From assembly GCA_037954235.1 (NCBI GenBank), contig JBBMOA010000003.1:7255453-7319452 (forward strand): a stretch of 64,000 nucleotides of DNA. Direction: 5' to 3'. A program made the translations under genes and the position numbers. The stretch comes from Aulostomus chinensis (taxonomy: Eukaryota > Chordata > Actinopteri > Syngnathiformes > Aulostomidae). Below, piece after piece: positions 32,361-43,796 of the stretch. The notes below the pieces were generated by a model that was not told the DNA's origin, ran no database searches, and worked only from the letters and a program-made list of their open reading frames with translations. Position 1 is the first letter of the stretch, and every line of letters starts with the position of its first letter.

Positions 32361-33383
32361 AGAAGCCTCATGCATCAATGCTATTTATGCAAGAAAAACT
32401 TGCATATGCCAGGATCGGTGCTCACATTCAGATGTATAAAGGCGAAAAGCTCATTGATTCTTTTCATGCCAACTCTGGAGGTGCCGTAGAAGTTGGCGGA
32501 AAGCCGATTCTTGCGTTGACTGCACTTTGGTCGGTTGGCAACACTGTATGGCAGTGTTTGGTGACTGACATTATTTGACAACCACACATACATCGGGCAC
32601 AAAAAAGCCATTGACACAAACACAAACACCTGTTGGCATTACTTAAGCGGCTATAAAACAGCCTTCATGATTGTGCTGACTGTGCAACTTTAAAAAATGG
32701 CAGCACTTGTGCTGTTGGAGGACGTGGCAAATGGTGCAATACGATGGGAGCAACACTTCAGGGAGTGGGAGGACTTGCTCTACAATTCTGACAAATGGCT
32801 GATGAGCCAGTTCCAGCTACCACGGGCCATCCTCTGGCAAATTTGTGAGGAACTGCAACCAGCGCTCCAGCGCAGAACCGCCAGGAGCCAAGCTGTGCCA
32901 GTGCCGATACTGGTGCTGAGCACGCTTGGCTTCTTGGCCACTGGCTCCTTCCAGTGGGAGATGGCGGACTGTTCCGGGGTGAGCCGGTCGAACCTCAGCC
33001 AGGCCATGCCTTGGTGGTGGACCTGATCATCCGCCTCTCCCGCAGGCACATTAAATTCCCTTACAGTGCGGTTGAACAGGCCAATATTAACGTGCAATTT
33101 GCAACAATAGCTGGATTCTCTGATGTAATCAGAGCCATTGACTGTTCTCATGTTGCCATTAAAGTGCAGTCCCATGAGGAATACGCTTTCGTTAATCGTA
33201 AGGGTTTCCACTCCATCAATGAGCAACTCATCTGCGATGCGCAGATGAATCTGCTCAACATGGTTGTGAGGTGGCCCGGTTTAACGCACGACATTCACAT
33301 TCTGTCCAACAGCACTATTGGGGAGAGGTACAACAACCTCCACTCCCGCACTCGGTCAGTGGTGGAGAGGGCAATTGGCCAGT
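32361..33383 (+). mobile_element. PIF/Harbinger element, 5' end and most of the transposase
   Basis: The left end 'gcctcatgcatcaatgc' and the following 330 bp match, in reverse, the nested relic at 7.8-8.1 kb. A TATAAAA lies at about 32652, upstream of the transposase ATG at 32697. The right end is missing; the element is cut by (TA)n at 33384. Confidence 0.75.
32697..33383 (+). pseudogene. PIF/Harbinger transposase (HARBI1-like), frameshifted and missing the second catalytic block
   Basis: The N-terminal frame (ATG 32697) reads 'MAALVLLEDVANGAIRWEQH' and 'LPRAILWQICEELQPALQRR', then 'LVLSTLGFLATGSFQWEMAD' and 'SGVSRSNLSQAM', a typical Harbinger helix-turn-helix region. A one-base shift near 33008 moves to a second frame with 'LIIRLSRRHIKFPYS', 'FSDVIRAIDCSHVAIKV' (first catalytic Asp), 'FVNRKGFHSINEQLICDAQM' and 'WPGLTHDIHILSNSTIGERY'. 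The block with the second Asp (GDSGYP type) should follow, but the sequence jumps straight to 'NNLHSRTRSVVERAIGQL' with the catalytic Glu. The C-terminus is replaced by (TA)n. It is inactive. Confidence 0.85.

Positions 33384-33416
<33 letters not shown>
33384..33416. repeat. (TA)n at a transposon/LINE junction
   Basis: About 16 TA repeats lie exactly between the Harbinger transposase and the Rex3-like LINE. Confidence 0.97.
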
Positions 33417-33417
<1 letters not shown>

Positions 33418-33418
<1 letters not shown>

Positions 33419-36085
33419 GACCTGAAGTGGGCAGGCCACCCTTTTCTGTCTGAGGACCATGGCCTCAGACTTGGAATTGCTGATTCTCCTCCCAGCCGCT
33501 TCACATTCGGCTGCGAGCTATCCCAGCAAGAGCTGGAGGTCGTTGCCTGATGAAGCTAAGAGGACCACGCCATTCGAAAAAGCAGAGACGACATCCTCCC
33601 ACCACCAAACTCAACCCCCTCCACCACCTGGCTTCGCCAAGAAATTGGTTCAATAAAGGTTATGAATAGAACCAGTGATAAGGGGCAGCTTTGGCGGAGT
33701 CCACCCTCACTGGGAACAAGTCCGATTTAATGCCGACAATGTGGACCAGACTCACTCCTCCGGTAGAAAGACTGAACGGCCCTTTGTAAGTGGCCATCCA
33801 GCCCATACTCCCGGAGAACCCTCCACAGGGTGCTCCTGGGAACACGGTCATAAACCTTCTCCAGATCCTAAAAACACACGTGGACTGGTTGGGCAAACTC
33901 CCCGGCCCCCTCCAGCACCCTAGCAAGGGTGAAGAGCTGATCCATGGTTCCATGGCCAGGACAAAAACCACATTGCTCCTCCTCAATCTGAGATTCGACT
34001 ATCGCCCGACCCTCCTCTCCAGTACCCTGGTGTAGAACTTTCAAGGGAGGCTGAGGAATGTGATCCCCCAATAGTTGGGACACAACCTCTGGTCCCATTT
34101 CTTAAAGATGGGGACCACCACCCCGGTCTGCCACTCCAGAAGCACCGCCCCCGATGTCCATGCAATGTTGCAGAGACGTGTCAACAAAGACAGCCTCACA
34201 ACATCCAGAGCCTTGAGATACCCAGGGCGGATCTCACTCACCCCCGGAGCTCTGCCACCGCGGAGTTGCTTGCTACGACTCCTGCCCCGGAGATTGGACG
34301 ACCCCCCCCAAGCACTCCCCAAGCTCTGTCTCCTCCATGGAGTACGTGTTGGTGGGATTGAGGAGTTCCTCAAAGTATTCCTTCCACCGCTCAATTATCT
34401 CCCCTCAGCAGCCTCCCGTCACCACTGTAAACAGTGTGGGCAAGTTGCCGCCCCACCCCCACCCGAGGTGACGGACGGTTTGTCAGAACCTTTTCGAAGC
34501 TGACCTATAGTCATTCTCCATGGCCTCACCGAACTCCTCCCATGCCTGAGTTTTTGCCTTGGCGACTGCCATGGCTGCATACCGCTTGGCCTGCCAGTAC
34601 CAGTTGGCTGCCTCTGGAGACCCACAGGCCAACCATGCCCTGTAAGCCTCCTTCTTCAGCCTGCAACTCTCCTCCCCTCTGGTGTCCACCAGTGGGATCG
34701 GGGATTACCGCCGCAACCAGCCTCAGCAGGAGGATGAGCTCATGTATCCTTTTTGGGCTAGGCCACAGCTCACAACAGCCGCCTCAACAATGGCAGAGTG
34801 GAACATGGCACATTCACACTCAATGTCCCCCACTGCCCCCGGGCTGCGGTCAAAGCTCTGCTGGAGGTGGGAGTTGAAGATCATTCTGACTGGTTCTTCC
34901 ACCAGGCATCCCAACTAACACTCACTACTCGTTTGGGCCTGCGCGGCATCTTCCCCTGCCACCTGATCCAACTCACCACCAGATGGTGACCAGTTGACAG
35001 CTCAACTCCTCTCTTCACCCGAGTGTCCAGAACATGCGGTCACAGGTCAGACAATACAACTATAAAATCAATCATAGACCTGCAACCTAGGATGTCCTGG
35101 TGTCATGTGCACCTGTGGGCATCCTTATGTTCGAACATAGTGTTAGTTATTGACAATCTGCGACTTGCACAGAAGTCCAGTAACTGCACACCACCCAGGT
35201 TCAGGCCGGGCCTGCCGTTCCTCCCAATCACACCTTACCAAGTCACGCTGTCATTGCCCACGTGAGCGTTGAAGTCCCCCAGTAGGACAATGGAGTCCCC
35301 AGTTGGGGCACCATCCAGCACCCTTCCCTAGGACTCTAAAAAGTGTGGGTACTCTGAACTGGTGTTTGGCGCATAAGCGCAGACCACAGTCAGGACCCAT
35401 TCCCTGATCCAAAGGTGCAGGGAAGCAACCCTTTTGTCCACCGGGGTAAACCCCAACGTACAGGCAGAGAGTCTGGGGGTGACCAAAAAGCCCACCCCGG
35501 CCCTCCGCCTCTCACCTGGAACAACTCCCGAGGAGAGAGTTGGAGAGAGTACAACCCCTCTCAAGGACTTGGGTTCCAGACCCAGAGCGATGTGTCGAGG
35601 TGAGGCTGACTATATCCAGCCGGTAGCGCTGAACCTCTTCCACCAGCTCCAGCTCCTTCCCCACCAGAGAGGTAAAATTCCATGTCCCAAAATACAGCTT
35701 CCATGCCTGGGGATCAGACAGCCAAGAACTTGGACTGCCGTCCAAACCACAATGAACTGGACCCTTCCGCTTCCTCCTATGGGTGGTAGGTCCATGGGGG
35801 GATGGGCTCATATATCCTTTTCAGGCTAGGCCATCAAGCCCCAACTCCTGGCCTGGCTCCAGGGCGGGGCCCCAGTGCTGGGCCCCAGTGCTGGGGCTGG
35901 GTACACAAACTCCTAGGTGTTGCTTCCATGAGGGGTCTGTTGAAGCATTCTTTGTCTGGCCCTTCACCTTGGACCAGTCTGCCTTGGGTGACCCTACCAG
36001 GGGCAAAATGCCCCTGACAGCATAGCTCCTAGGGTCACGAGGGCACTCAAACTCCTCCACCACGCCACACCTTGGAGAAAACTCT
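33418..36085 (-). pseudogene. Rex3/RTE-like LINE copy 1 (endonuclease plus part of RT), 3' end missing
   Basis: A minus-strand non-LTR retrotransposon parallel to copy 2 at 43.8-46.9 kb and, by eye, about 88% identical to it in the stretch compared. Near 35500-35800 the 5' part encodes 'YFGTWNFTSLVGKELELVEE' (endonuclease start). 'GERRRAGVGFLVTPRLSACT' and a GDFNAHVGN-type motif follow near 35260, with 'LVDTRG'-type linker residues further on. RT blocks lie between about 34000 and 33420 in broken frames ('GIKSDLFPVRVDS' at 33700). It stops at the (TA)n where copy 2 continues another 600 bp through the RT C-terminus. LINEs normally lose the 5' end, so loss of the 3' end implies a later rearrangement. 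Confidence 0.75.
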
Positions 36086-36302
36086 TAGTTGAAACCCACT
36101 GGTCCTTGCTTTCTAATAAAGGCCTTTTTATTACACTTACATCAGAGTGCCTCAGGACCCTCCTTTTTGACTGCAATAACTTTGAGAACGACAGTCATCC
36201 ATATTTCATATATATGTATCATCCTTGGAAGAGCACCTGTTTTTTTATTCACTTTTTTGTACTCTTACTCAGACCCATTGAGCACTCACCTTTTTAATAA
36301 TT

Positions 36303-36439
36303 TTTTGACATTTTTTTTACATTTCACTTCAACAATTTTGCTTATGTCCAAGCAAAAATATCCCTTTTACAGTACATCCTGGTTATTAGGTGACAAAGTC
36401 GGAAATCCACAAAGGGGGGTGAACACTTTCAAGGCACTG
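36303..36439. repeat. Solitary Tc1-type terminal repeat
   Basis: The stretch ends 'aaggggggtgaacactttca' and 'aggcactg' followed by TA (36440-36441), the right-hand end of a common fish Tc1 element ('acaaagtcggaaatccacaa' also fits). Its sequence differs from the Tc1 end at 31190, so it is a separate insertion. Confidence 0.65.
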
Positions 36440-36441
36440 TA

Positions 36442-37483
36442 AATTTATCTTGTCATTGCTGGGTTTAACAGGTATTATGATGACCAGTCACCTAAATGCT
36501 GGTGATTCTACTGCTGACAGAGGCTACATTTCACTTTTTTGGGTTCATGCAGCTTTTGTACAATTCACTTTACTCCTGAAGTCATTTTTTCCTGTTGCTT
36601 CAAAAGCTGCTCTGTCATGTATATATTAAACCCACTTTACAAAAACTGACCAGTCTGAAAGCCATATTAAAGCCTCTCAGTAGACACAGGCCATGTAGAC
36701 TCCCCCCTGAAATCACATTTTACCAAACTGGCCAATCTACAAATGGAGTTTGCTGCAAGTTGAGTCAGTTACTAAAACACCCGGCTCCAGAATGATCCAA
36801 ACTCTATCTCTCATATACCCTATATATGGGCTGCAGTATGAGCACCACGTGTATGATGAACGGTGATTATGAACTTTGTCACGGGTCAGTAGATGAGCAA
36901 TCTGCTGACTGCAGCACACAGATCACAGCGGGGGAAAAGGCTCCTTTGGTGTCGATGTCACATGCTAGAAGAGGAGGAGAGTTTTCCACTACTGCAGTGT
37001 CTGTCAGAACTATCCCAAGGCTAAAGATGAAATGCGCTCAAATGCTGGTTCATCCACTCAAACTCTTCTCAAGGGTGATCAGAATGAATTTGCATATATT
37101 CTTAAAATGTAAGCGTTGAACTCTGCAATTATGTGATACCCTGAGTGTGTTCGATAGACTGTGCTCATGATTGTTTATGTAGGAAGAGGGGCAAGTTTTC
37201 AGCAGTGAAGAAATGGGAGGAGCTCTCACTGAATTCAGCCCCTCTAGCAGCTGTGTAACACAGCTGTGGCAATTCATAAAAGATACACTCATGCGCCAAC
37301 ATTATCACAAACACACACACACTCACACAACATGTGAAAAGGGCCTCCTGGGGATACCTTCCTCCTCATGTTTTCGTGACACTGGCAATGGTAATTAGAC
37401 TAATTCAAAGTCTCCTCGGAGTAAGGGACAGAGACAAGGAAATGGCAGGCAGGAACTCCTGTAAACACCACAGTAACGTACAA

Positions 37484-37526
<43 letters not shown>

Positions 37527-39842
37527 CACGCACGCACACACACAAACACACACAGAGTTGACAGGGAGTTCATCCAGCCAACTGCTATATTATAGCATAA
37601 CATTACTCCAACAGCAGATCCATACCTTATTACTGGCAGGGCCGAGAAGTAACTAGGTTGAATTGGGAATGGGTTGATACCTCAGGGGATTTTTTGACCG
37701 TGACCGGAAGAAAAGGCAGGAAGGTGACAGAATACAGGCTGACCTCTGCGGAACTCCAGCTTGGTATTGCTCAACTGGAGTGTCACTAAAGTAACAAATT
37801 CAGGCAACCACATACAGGTACAAAACCCATAGATCTGTAGATCTATTATGTGTCAGCCTTCAGCCTGCAGTAGACAATAGATATGGCCCATAAGTAGCTT
37901 GTGAAAATCTTGATATTAAGTTGCATTTACTGTAACCTAGAAAACCTTGTTGAATTTTGCTAGTTTAATGTTAGTTTTTCTGCTGCTAACTGAGCCACGA
38001 CTGTAGTCGCTGAGTGGACTGGATTAATTTCCCATTGCCATGTCGTATCTATGGTTCATCATATATTTACTGTAGTAGTTGAAAATGTTTTTTTTTTTTG
38101 TTTTGTTTTTTGCTTGAGATGCTTAATGAAATGGTAAAGAACTTTTCTGGCATTCATCCAAACTTCAGGCAAAACCATGGAGTTTTGGCTTAAGAAATAT
38201 TTTAGATTTTCGTTGCAAAATCTATTAATATATAAATAAGTATGACAAAAGAAATAAAGGAATGAGCAGCAGCAAACAGGACGGTGTGTTTATTCTAGGC
38301 TACCCGACACACTGATAGAATGTGGTGGATTTTGTGACAGAAAATTCATTTCCTATGTAGATACAAGGTTTATTCCAAGCTAAAAACAAGAACAAAATAA
38401 CAAAACAGCTCTTACTTTCAGGTGATTTTACATGAGATAGTCTTAAAATATTAGATTTGTGTAAATGTCACCTTGGAGATGGGTATCTACATGCAGTTAA
38501 GCCCTTGCTCATTTTTTGTTCCCATGACAAGAAAGGCAGATACTTGTGCAGGCCAGCTGTAGGCCTTCATCCCACACTGCTCTTTAGTATGAACACTGTT
38601 AGACTGTCTAAGTTTCTGAGTAACCTCTTGTCACTCCACCAGCTTTGTCTATGTGGACAGGCAGCCCTCTTTATTGTTTGAGTGTAGAAACCCTCTTTCT
38701 ACAGGATTCACATGATTGACGACAACAATCACACAGTTCCTTACTGATCACAGTGTACAACTGATGAATGCTATGGCCAAAAACAGTCGTCATTTACACA
38801 TCCTCCTTCAGCTGATTCCTTTAGAAGTTGCAAGAGCCGATCAGTGATCGATAATCTGCATATTTCACATGGCACAGGTTTTTACAGTTTGCTGACAGAA
38901 CCCTCCCTATACTCATATATTACCTGGCATATAGTTATTTGACATCAACACACTAGACATTTACTTGCTCACTTCGACATAACACAATGATAGTAACATT
39001 ACAGAAGCACACAGGTGGCCAAAATGTGAACAGGTGCAAACAGGTTATGGAGACACCTGAGGTGGAGGTCAAGTAGGCCTAAACAGAGACAGCTGAAGTC
39101 TAGGAATGTCCAGAGCCTTTGTGGGACCTTCTTCAGGCACCAGTGCATCCTGCCAAGCAGAGGTAGTGGGTTATGGTTTTTGGCTAGCTGCATATGGTGG
39201 AGCTGATACCTTTTGGAGGTGGCTGGAGGGCCCCTGGGTGCCATTATTTAAGAGGTACTACTCGCTACTCACTTACTTGCTCAGACATAACACAACTATT
39301 GTAGAAACAATAGAGCCAGACATGACGCAAAAATTTCAGGTCAATAGAAGAAAGCTTAGATCATCTGATTGCAATGTGTTGAAAATCACCATTGCATTAT
39401 AATCAATGAATAACTTGTGTGAGCCATGCAAGGCAGAAACTCACTTGATCTGGATACATAATTACACTTCAACAATTTTCAAGATCAAACTCAAGGTTGA
39501 TGAACACCAACTAGTACACCAGTTTAATTTTCACCAAATACCAACCAACTGGCTCAGTCAGTCCAGTAAATGATTTCTCCTTCCCTCTAACACTGGTAGA
39601 TACAGGTATTTATGCAGTCACGAATAACCTTCTGGGAGTGACATTCTCTCAGCAAGGCCCTCTGCATCTACCACAGCCCTTTTTTGGGTAGTTCTTCCCA
39701 TTTATCTACCTAATACAACCAATGCTCCCCTACTTACAGAGAGGAAGATGCTCATCTGTCCCCCAAGGTGGTTAACATTAGCATTGCTAATTTGTTATCG
39801 TTTGTGCTCTGTCAGACAAGTGTGACCTATGCTCTCTGACCT

Positions 39843-39893
<51 letters not shown>

Positions 39894-40915
39894 GACCTTC
39901 TGTGATTGAGTTCGCTTATTTACATATAACACCAGTCAGAATATATCTGGCCTTTTAAATCAGAAGGAAGGTTTGGTGATAATGATTCTTCTAATTAATA
40001 AAAAAAAACATCCTCAGGGAAAACCAAATATGAACCATTTTTTATGATTTGGAACAAATGGATTGGAAGGACTGGTCTAAAAACAGAATCCTTATTATAC
40101 TCATGTGATGGCTTTGATACACAAGAAATTTCAAGTGAAAGCCTGGTATTGTGAAAAAATACAAGTTCTATGAATTTCTTGGTGTGTTATCACAGAGAAG
40201 TTCAACAACACACAACAACAGTGAGGTACACATTGAAGGTTGGAGAAGTATAGTAGCCTCTTCAGAGGGGAGATTACATTTACTGAGGCTCATAACTCTG
40301 GATTGTAAACACTTGTCACATATTGCTGCTGTGTTCTCACATTTTGACTCAAACTTTAGACCTGGATGAGACAATTAATTGTAAATGTCTATTATCAAAT
40401 TTTTCAATTGTAGGTGTTTGAAGGCTAATTCTAAAATTAAGCAGTCAAGTAATATGACAATCACTCCTTAATCTATAGCTGTTATTCTGTAAATAGAAAT
40501 GCAACATTATAAAACAATTTTGGCTGCAACATTCTGATTATGTTTTTGGGACATCATGAGGTAAAAGACAGGGAACTTTTATAAAACATTTAGATGAGAC
40601 CAATAAGGCTATGTTATGCCTAATCCAAGGAAGAACAATGCAACATCTCCTTGCTGGTTGCATCAGTCAAGGGATATTGCTGTCAGTTAGACAAGCTAAC
40701 TTACATTAGATATCACTTTAAATAAATGTAAAAAAAAAAAAAAATCATTGTTAACTCAAACAATAACTGCTGATTTTGATTTTTGTTTCTTATTTTACTG
40801 TTTCTAAACTTTATTGACTTATTTTTCATTTATCTAATTCATTGATGAATGGTGTAATGCAATGTTCCTTTGTCATTAAGTAATATTGCGGGGATGATTT
40901 ATAAAATTTTGTATA
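36442..40915. other. No recognisable gene; microsatellites
   Basis: This 4.5 kb includes (CA)n at 37491-37553, a T-rich run at 38088-38110 and (CT)n at 39849-39894. I see no element ends or coding similarity. The longest ORFs are below 100 codons and without domains. Confidence 0.5.
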
Positions 40916-40924
40916 ATCTGTCTC

Positions 40925-41022
40925 CTAAACCCCTGTGACAGACTGGCAACCTGCCAAGGGTCAGAGCCTTAATGGAAAAGCAGTATAGAAAATAGACCAG
41001 TGGATGGATCGATGGATGGATG
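40925..41022 (+). repeat. SINE 3' tail fragment
   Basis: 'Gacagactggcaacctgcca', 'aatggaaaagcagtatagaa' and a GGATGGATGGATG tail are the degenerate last 100 bases of the SINE family. Confidence 0.7.
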
Positions 41023-41029
41023 TTCCACC

Positions 41030-41460
41030 TTCAAAATGTTGTGGGTAAAATGTCCTCTTGTTGTTATCATTTCACATGACAGAGGTGTTTCATAAAAAAA
41101 AAGCACAATCTCAACTTTTAAGAACATCTAGAATAGAGAATAAAAACTTCAATATTGCTATCAGAGTTTTCTGCCTTTGGTGTCATTTAACATAATCTGT
41201 GATCGTGACAACTTCCTCAAAATATCTTTTAAATGTTGGAATGAAAATGTTATTCATTGGTTAGCGGTTAAACCTTACTGATGATAAACATCTTTAAAAT
41301 GTTCTTTGAATGTTGCAATTAAAATGTTTATTAGTTGAAAGAATATAATATTATAGTTGTATAATTTGAAATAATAAACATCAAAAAATGTTCTAATAAC
41401 AGGAATACATTTGTAAAAGATATTATAACGTTTAGGTAATGTTTACAAATGTTGTGGCAA
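41030..41460. repeat. AATGTT-rich degenerate repeat
   Basis: Variants of 'aaaatgttctttgaatgttg' and 'aacatctttaaaatgttc' recur about every 20-60 bases. Fish genomes carry a dispersed repeat of this kind. No terminal structure or tandem period could be defined. Confidence 0.4.
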
Positions 41461-42092
41461 AGCAGCCCAGAACTAAAGGAAAATCAATACGATTCTCTAT
41501 GAACAACAAACATCTTTTCACTACCAAAAACATATCAGGTGTTTCAGCTCAGTTCTCCTGCTGCTTCATGGCATATAGGTGTATATATAGCTGGCACTGA
41601 TGTCATTCATGTAAATAGAGGAAAAGTGGAGGGATCATCTTGGTTGGAGGCTGTGTTTAGGTCTGCTGTAATCATACCAACCAACCAACACACCCCCTTT
41701 TGGCCAGGCTCTTTGCAGCCAAGGTCATAAATTTCTTTTAAAAGAATAATTTGGAAGGGCTGAGGCATGCTGGGAGTCAGAGCGGATATGAGAGGCGGGT
41801 TATTTGTTCTCTCTGATATCCATCAGAGGCTGACCAACAGAGATTTTAATGTCAGGAGAGGACTCTAAAGTGTGTGGCCTGGTGTAAAATACATCTGCAG
41901 CCCAGAAAGATAACACCACACATGAACAACCTGAGGTAGATAAGAGCATACATTACATTTGGTCTGATAGAGGAGATCTTCAAATAATATTTGAAGGTAT
42001 AAGACAAAAATTAAAAAGTGATGAGTTTTTACAATGTTGACTCATACACGCATATTACACACGCGCACACACGCACACACACGCACACACAC

Positions 42093-42146
<54 letters not shown>

Positions 42147-42750
42147 GTGCCTTTTTAATTGTCAACAGACACATGCTAGCATTCATTGAACCTATAAAAT
42201 AAGTGCTCAAAAACTGTACAGAAGTGTATACCTACCTTAGCTATCGATAAGTCAGGCCAACCTCACTGTATCAATGCAAAGAAGCTGCATGTATGCAGCA
42301 AGGTGAAAAAGTATCAGGAACAGGAATGAGTCTCTCCTTGCTTTGCCCATTTGCAGCCTCCTCCTCTGGGTTCAATCAGCCAGATCAATCCGCAGCTATG
42401 AAGTAGAGAGGGCACCTTGAAAATGCTGCAATTTATTTGTTTGAAATATTCTTTTCCTTTCTAGTCTTCTTAAGGCTACTGGGGATTCCGCCATTGATTT
42501 CCACTTCAATTACTTCACCTCCGACCCCCGGAAGGGACGTGACATCCCATGGCTGGCTCTGCACAGCCAGGTGTGCTGAGGGAAATCTCCAACCCTCTAT
42601 TCCATGCTCTCTTTGCGTCATTCAAAGGAAAGAGGTTTTTTTTACACATGGGTTAATTGCAGTCTTCATTTGGGTCCACAATAAGAGAGAAACAGTTACA
42701 ATCTTGTAGCATTCCTTACTCGCTTATTTTTCAAAAACCTCAAAACATTT
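41461..42750. other. No recognisable gene; (CA)n(TA)n microsatellite
   Basis: A compound (CA)n(TA)n lies at 42055-42141. The remainder is unrecognised. Confidence 0.5.
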
Positions 42751-42756
42751 TCAAAA

Positions 42757-42817
42757 CACACACACACACACATACATACATATATAGATACATAGATAGA
42801 TAGATAGATAGATAGCT
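42757..42817. repeat. (CA)n and (GATA)n microsatellite
   Basis: A short CA run followed by TACA and GATA repeats lies directly before the RLE-LINE fragment at 42820. Confidence 0.95.
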
Positions 42818-42819
42818 AA

Positions 42820-43790
42820 ACGGTAAACGAAGGTCCGACCCATCAACTTGTACACACTGCCAGTCAACAGATGCCCCGCTGGGATAATAAGCTGGCCAAA
42901 GAAGGAGATAGAAGCAACAGACCTCAAGACCAGAAAGTTCCTCACCATGCATGGAGGGTTTCACCCTAAGTCCAGCATCCTGAGGCTTAACACTAAGCAA
43001 AAAGAGGGAGGGTGAGGACCAATGAGCATCAGAGCCACTGTCGAGGATGGTACATTGAAAATCCAAGAGTACTTCAAGAAGATGGCCCCTCAAAATGAGT
43101 TGGTCAGTGAATGCCTCAGACACCTGAAACCCGATGAGAATGAGGAAACAGAGCAGCAAATGTGGACACACAAGCCCCTACATGGCATGAACAGCCGCCA
43201 GATTGAGGAGGTGGCGGACATGAAGAAGACTTACCAATGGCTTGAACATGCTGGACTGAAAGAAAGCATAGAGGCACTCATCATGGCAGCACAAGAGCAG
43301 GCACTAAACACAAGAGTCATAGAGGCTAAAGTCTACCACACCATATCGGACCAAAGTTTCAGGCTATGTAAGGCTGAGACAGTCCAGCACTGAGTGGTGG
43401 GGAGTGAGATGTTAGCTGTAAGAGCATACATGGAGAGGCACAACCAAGTGGCATGGATAAAATACAGAAACATCTGTACCCAGTATGGACTAGAAGTACC
43501 CAGATCCCAATGGGACATACCACCAAAAGTGGTTGAGAACAACAGGGCTAAGATGCTGTGGCACTTCAGCTTCCAGACTGAAAAACAGCTACTGGCAAAC
43601 CAACCCAACATAGTAGTGGTGGACAAATAGCAGAAGAGGGCAGTGGTGATAGATGTGGTGATACCAGCCGATACCAAGGAACATGAGAGGTTGAGAAGTA
43701 CCAAGGGTACTCTCAAATGGGGAGAGTGGCTCCAGCAGATTACATGAATAACACTGGAAACCTTAGTCCAGGAGAGTACAGCTCTATGAA
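42820..43790 (+). pseudogene. RLE-type LINE, C-terminal third with endonuclease-like motif
   Basis: The translation includes 'GIISWPKKEIEATDLKTRKF', 'LTMHGGFHPKSSILRLNTKQ' and 'HKPLHGMNSRQIEEVADMKK'. 'LKESIEALIMAAQEQALNTR' and a decayed zinc-knuckle region 'FRLCKAETVQH' follow. Beyond an in-frame TGA (43391-43393) lie 'MERHNQVAWIKYRNICTQYG', 'VVENNRAKMLWHFSFQTEKQ' and 'NQPNIVVVDK', then a TAG and 'KRAVVIDVVIPADT'. The PN..VVDK...VIDV pattern is a mutated PD-(D/E)xK restriction-like endonuclease core, where PD is expected. This places it in a LINE group with C-terminal RLE; I cannot name the clade. It ends where the Rex3-like copy 2 begins. Confidence 0.7.
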
Positions 43791-43796
43791 CAAATA

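Noticed and set aside
31190..36441. One large Tc1 element with ends at 31190 and 36439
   Set aside because: The two ends have different sequences (CACTGCCCAAAA versus CAGTGCCTTGAAA in reverse complement), so they come from different Tc1 families.
37491..37553. CRISPR-like or other structured repeat array
   Set aside because: It is a plain CA microsatellite; no direct repeats with unique spacers exist anywhere in the window.
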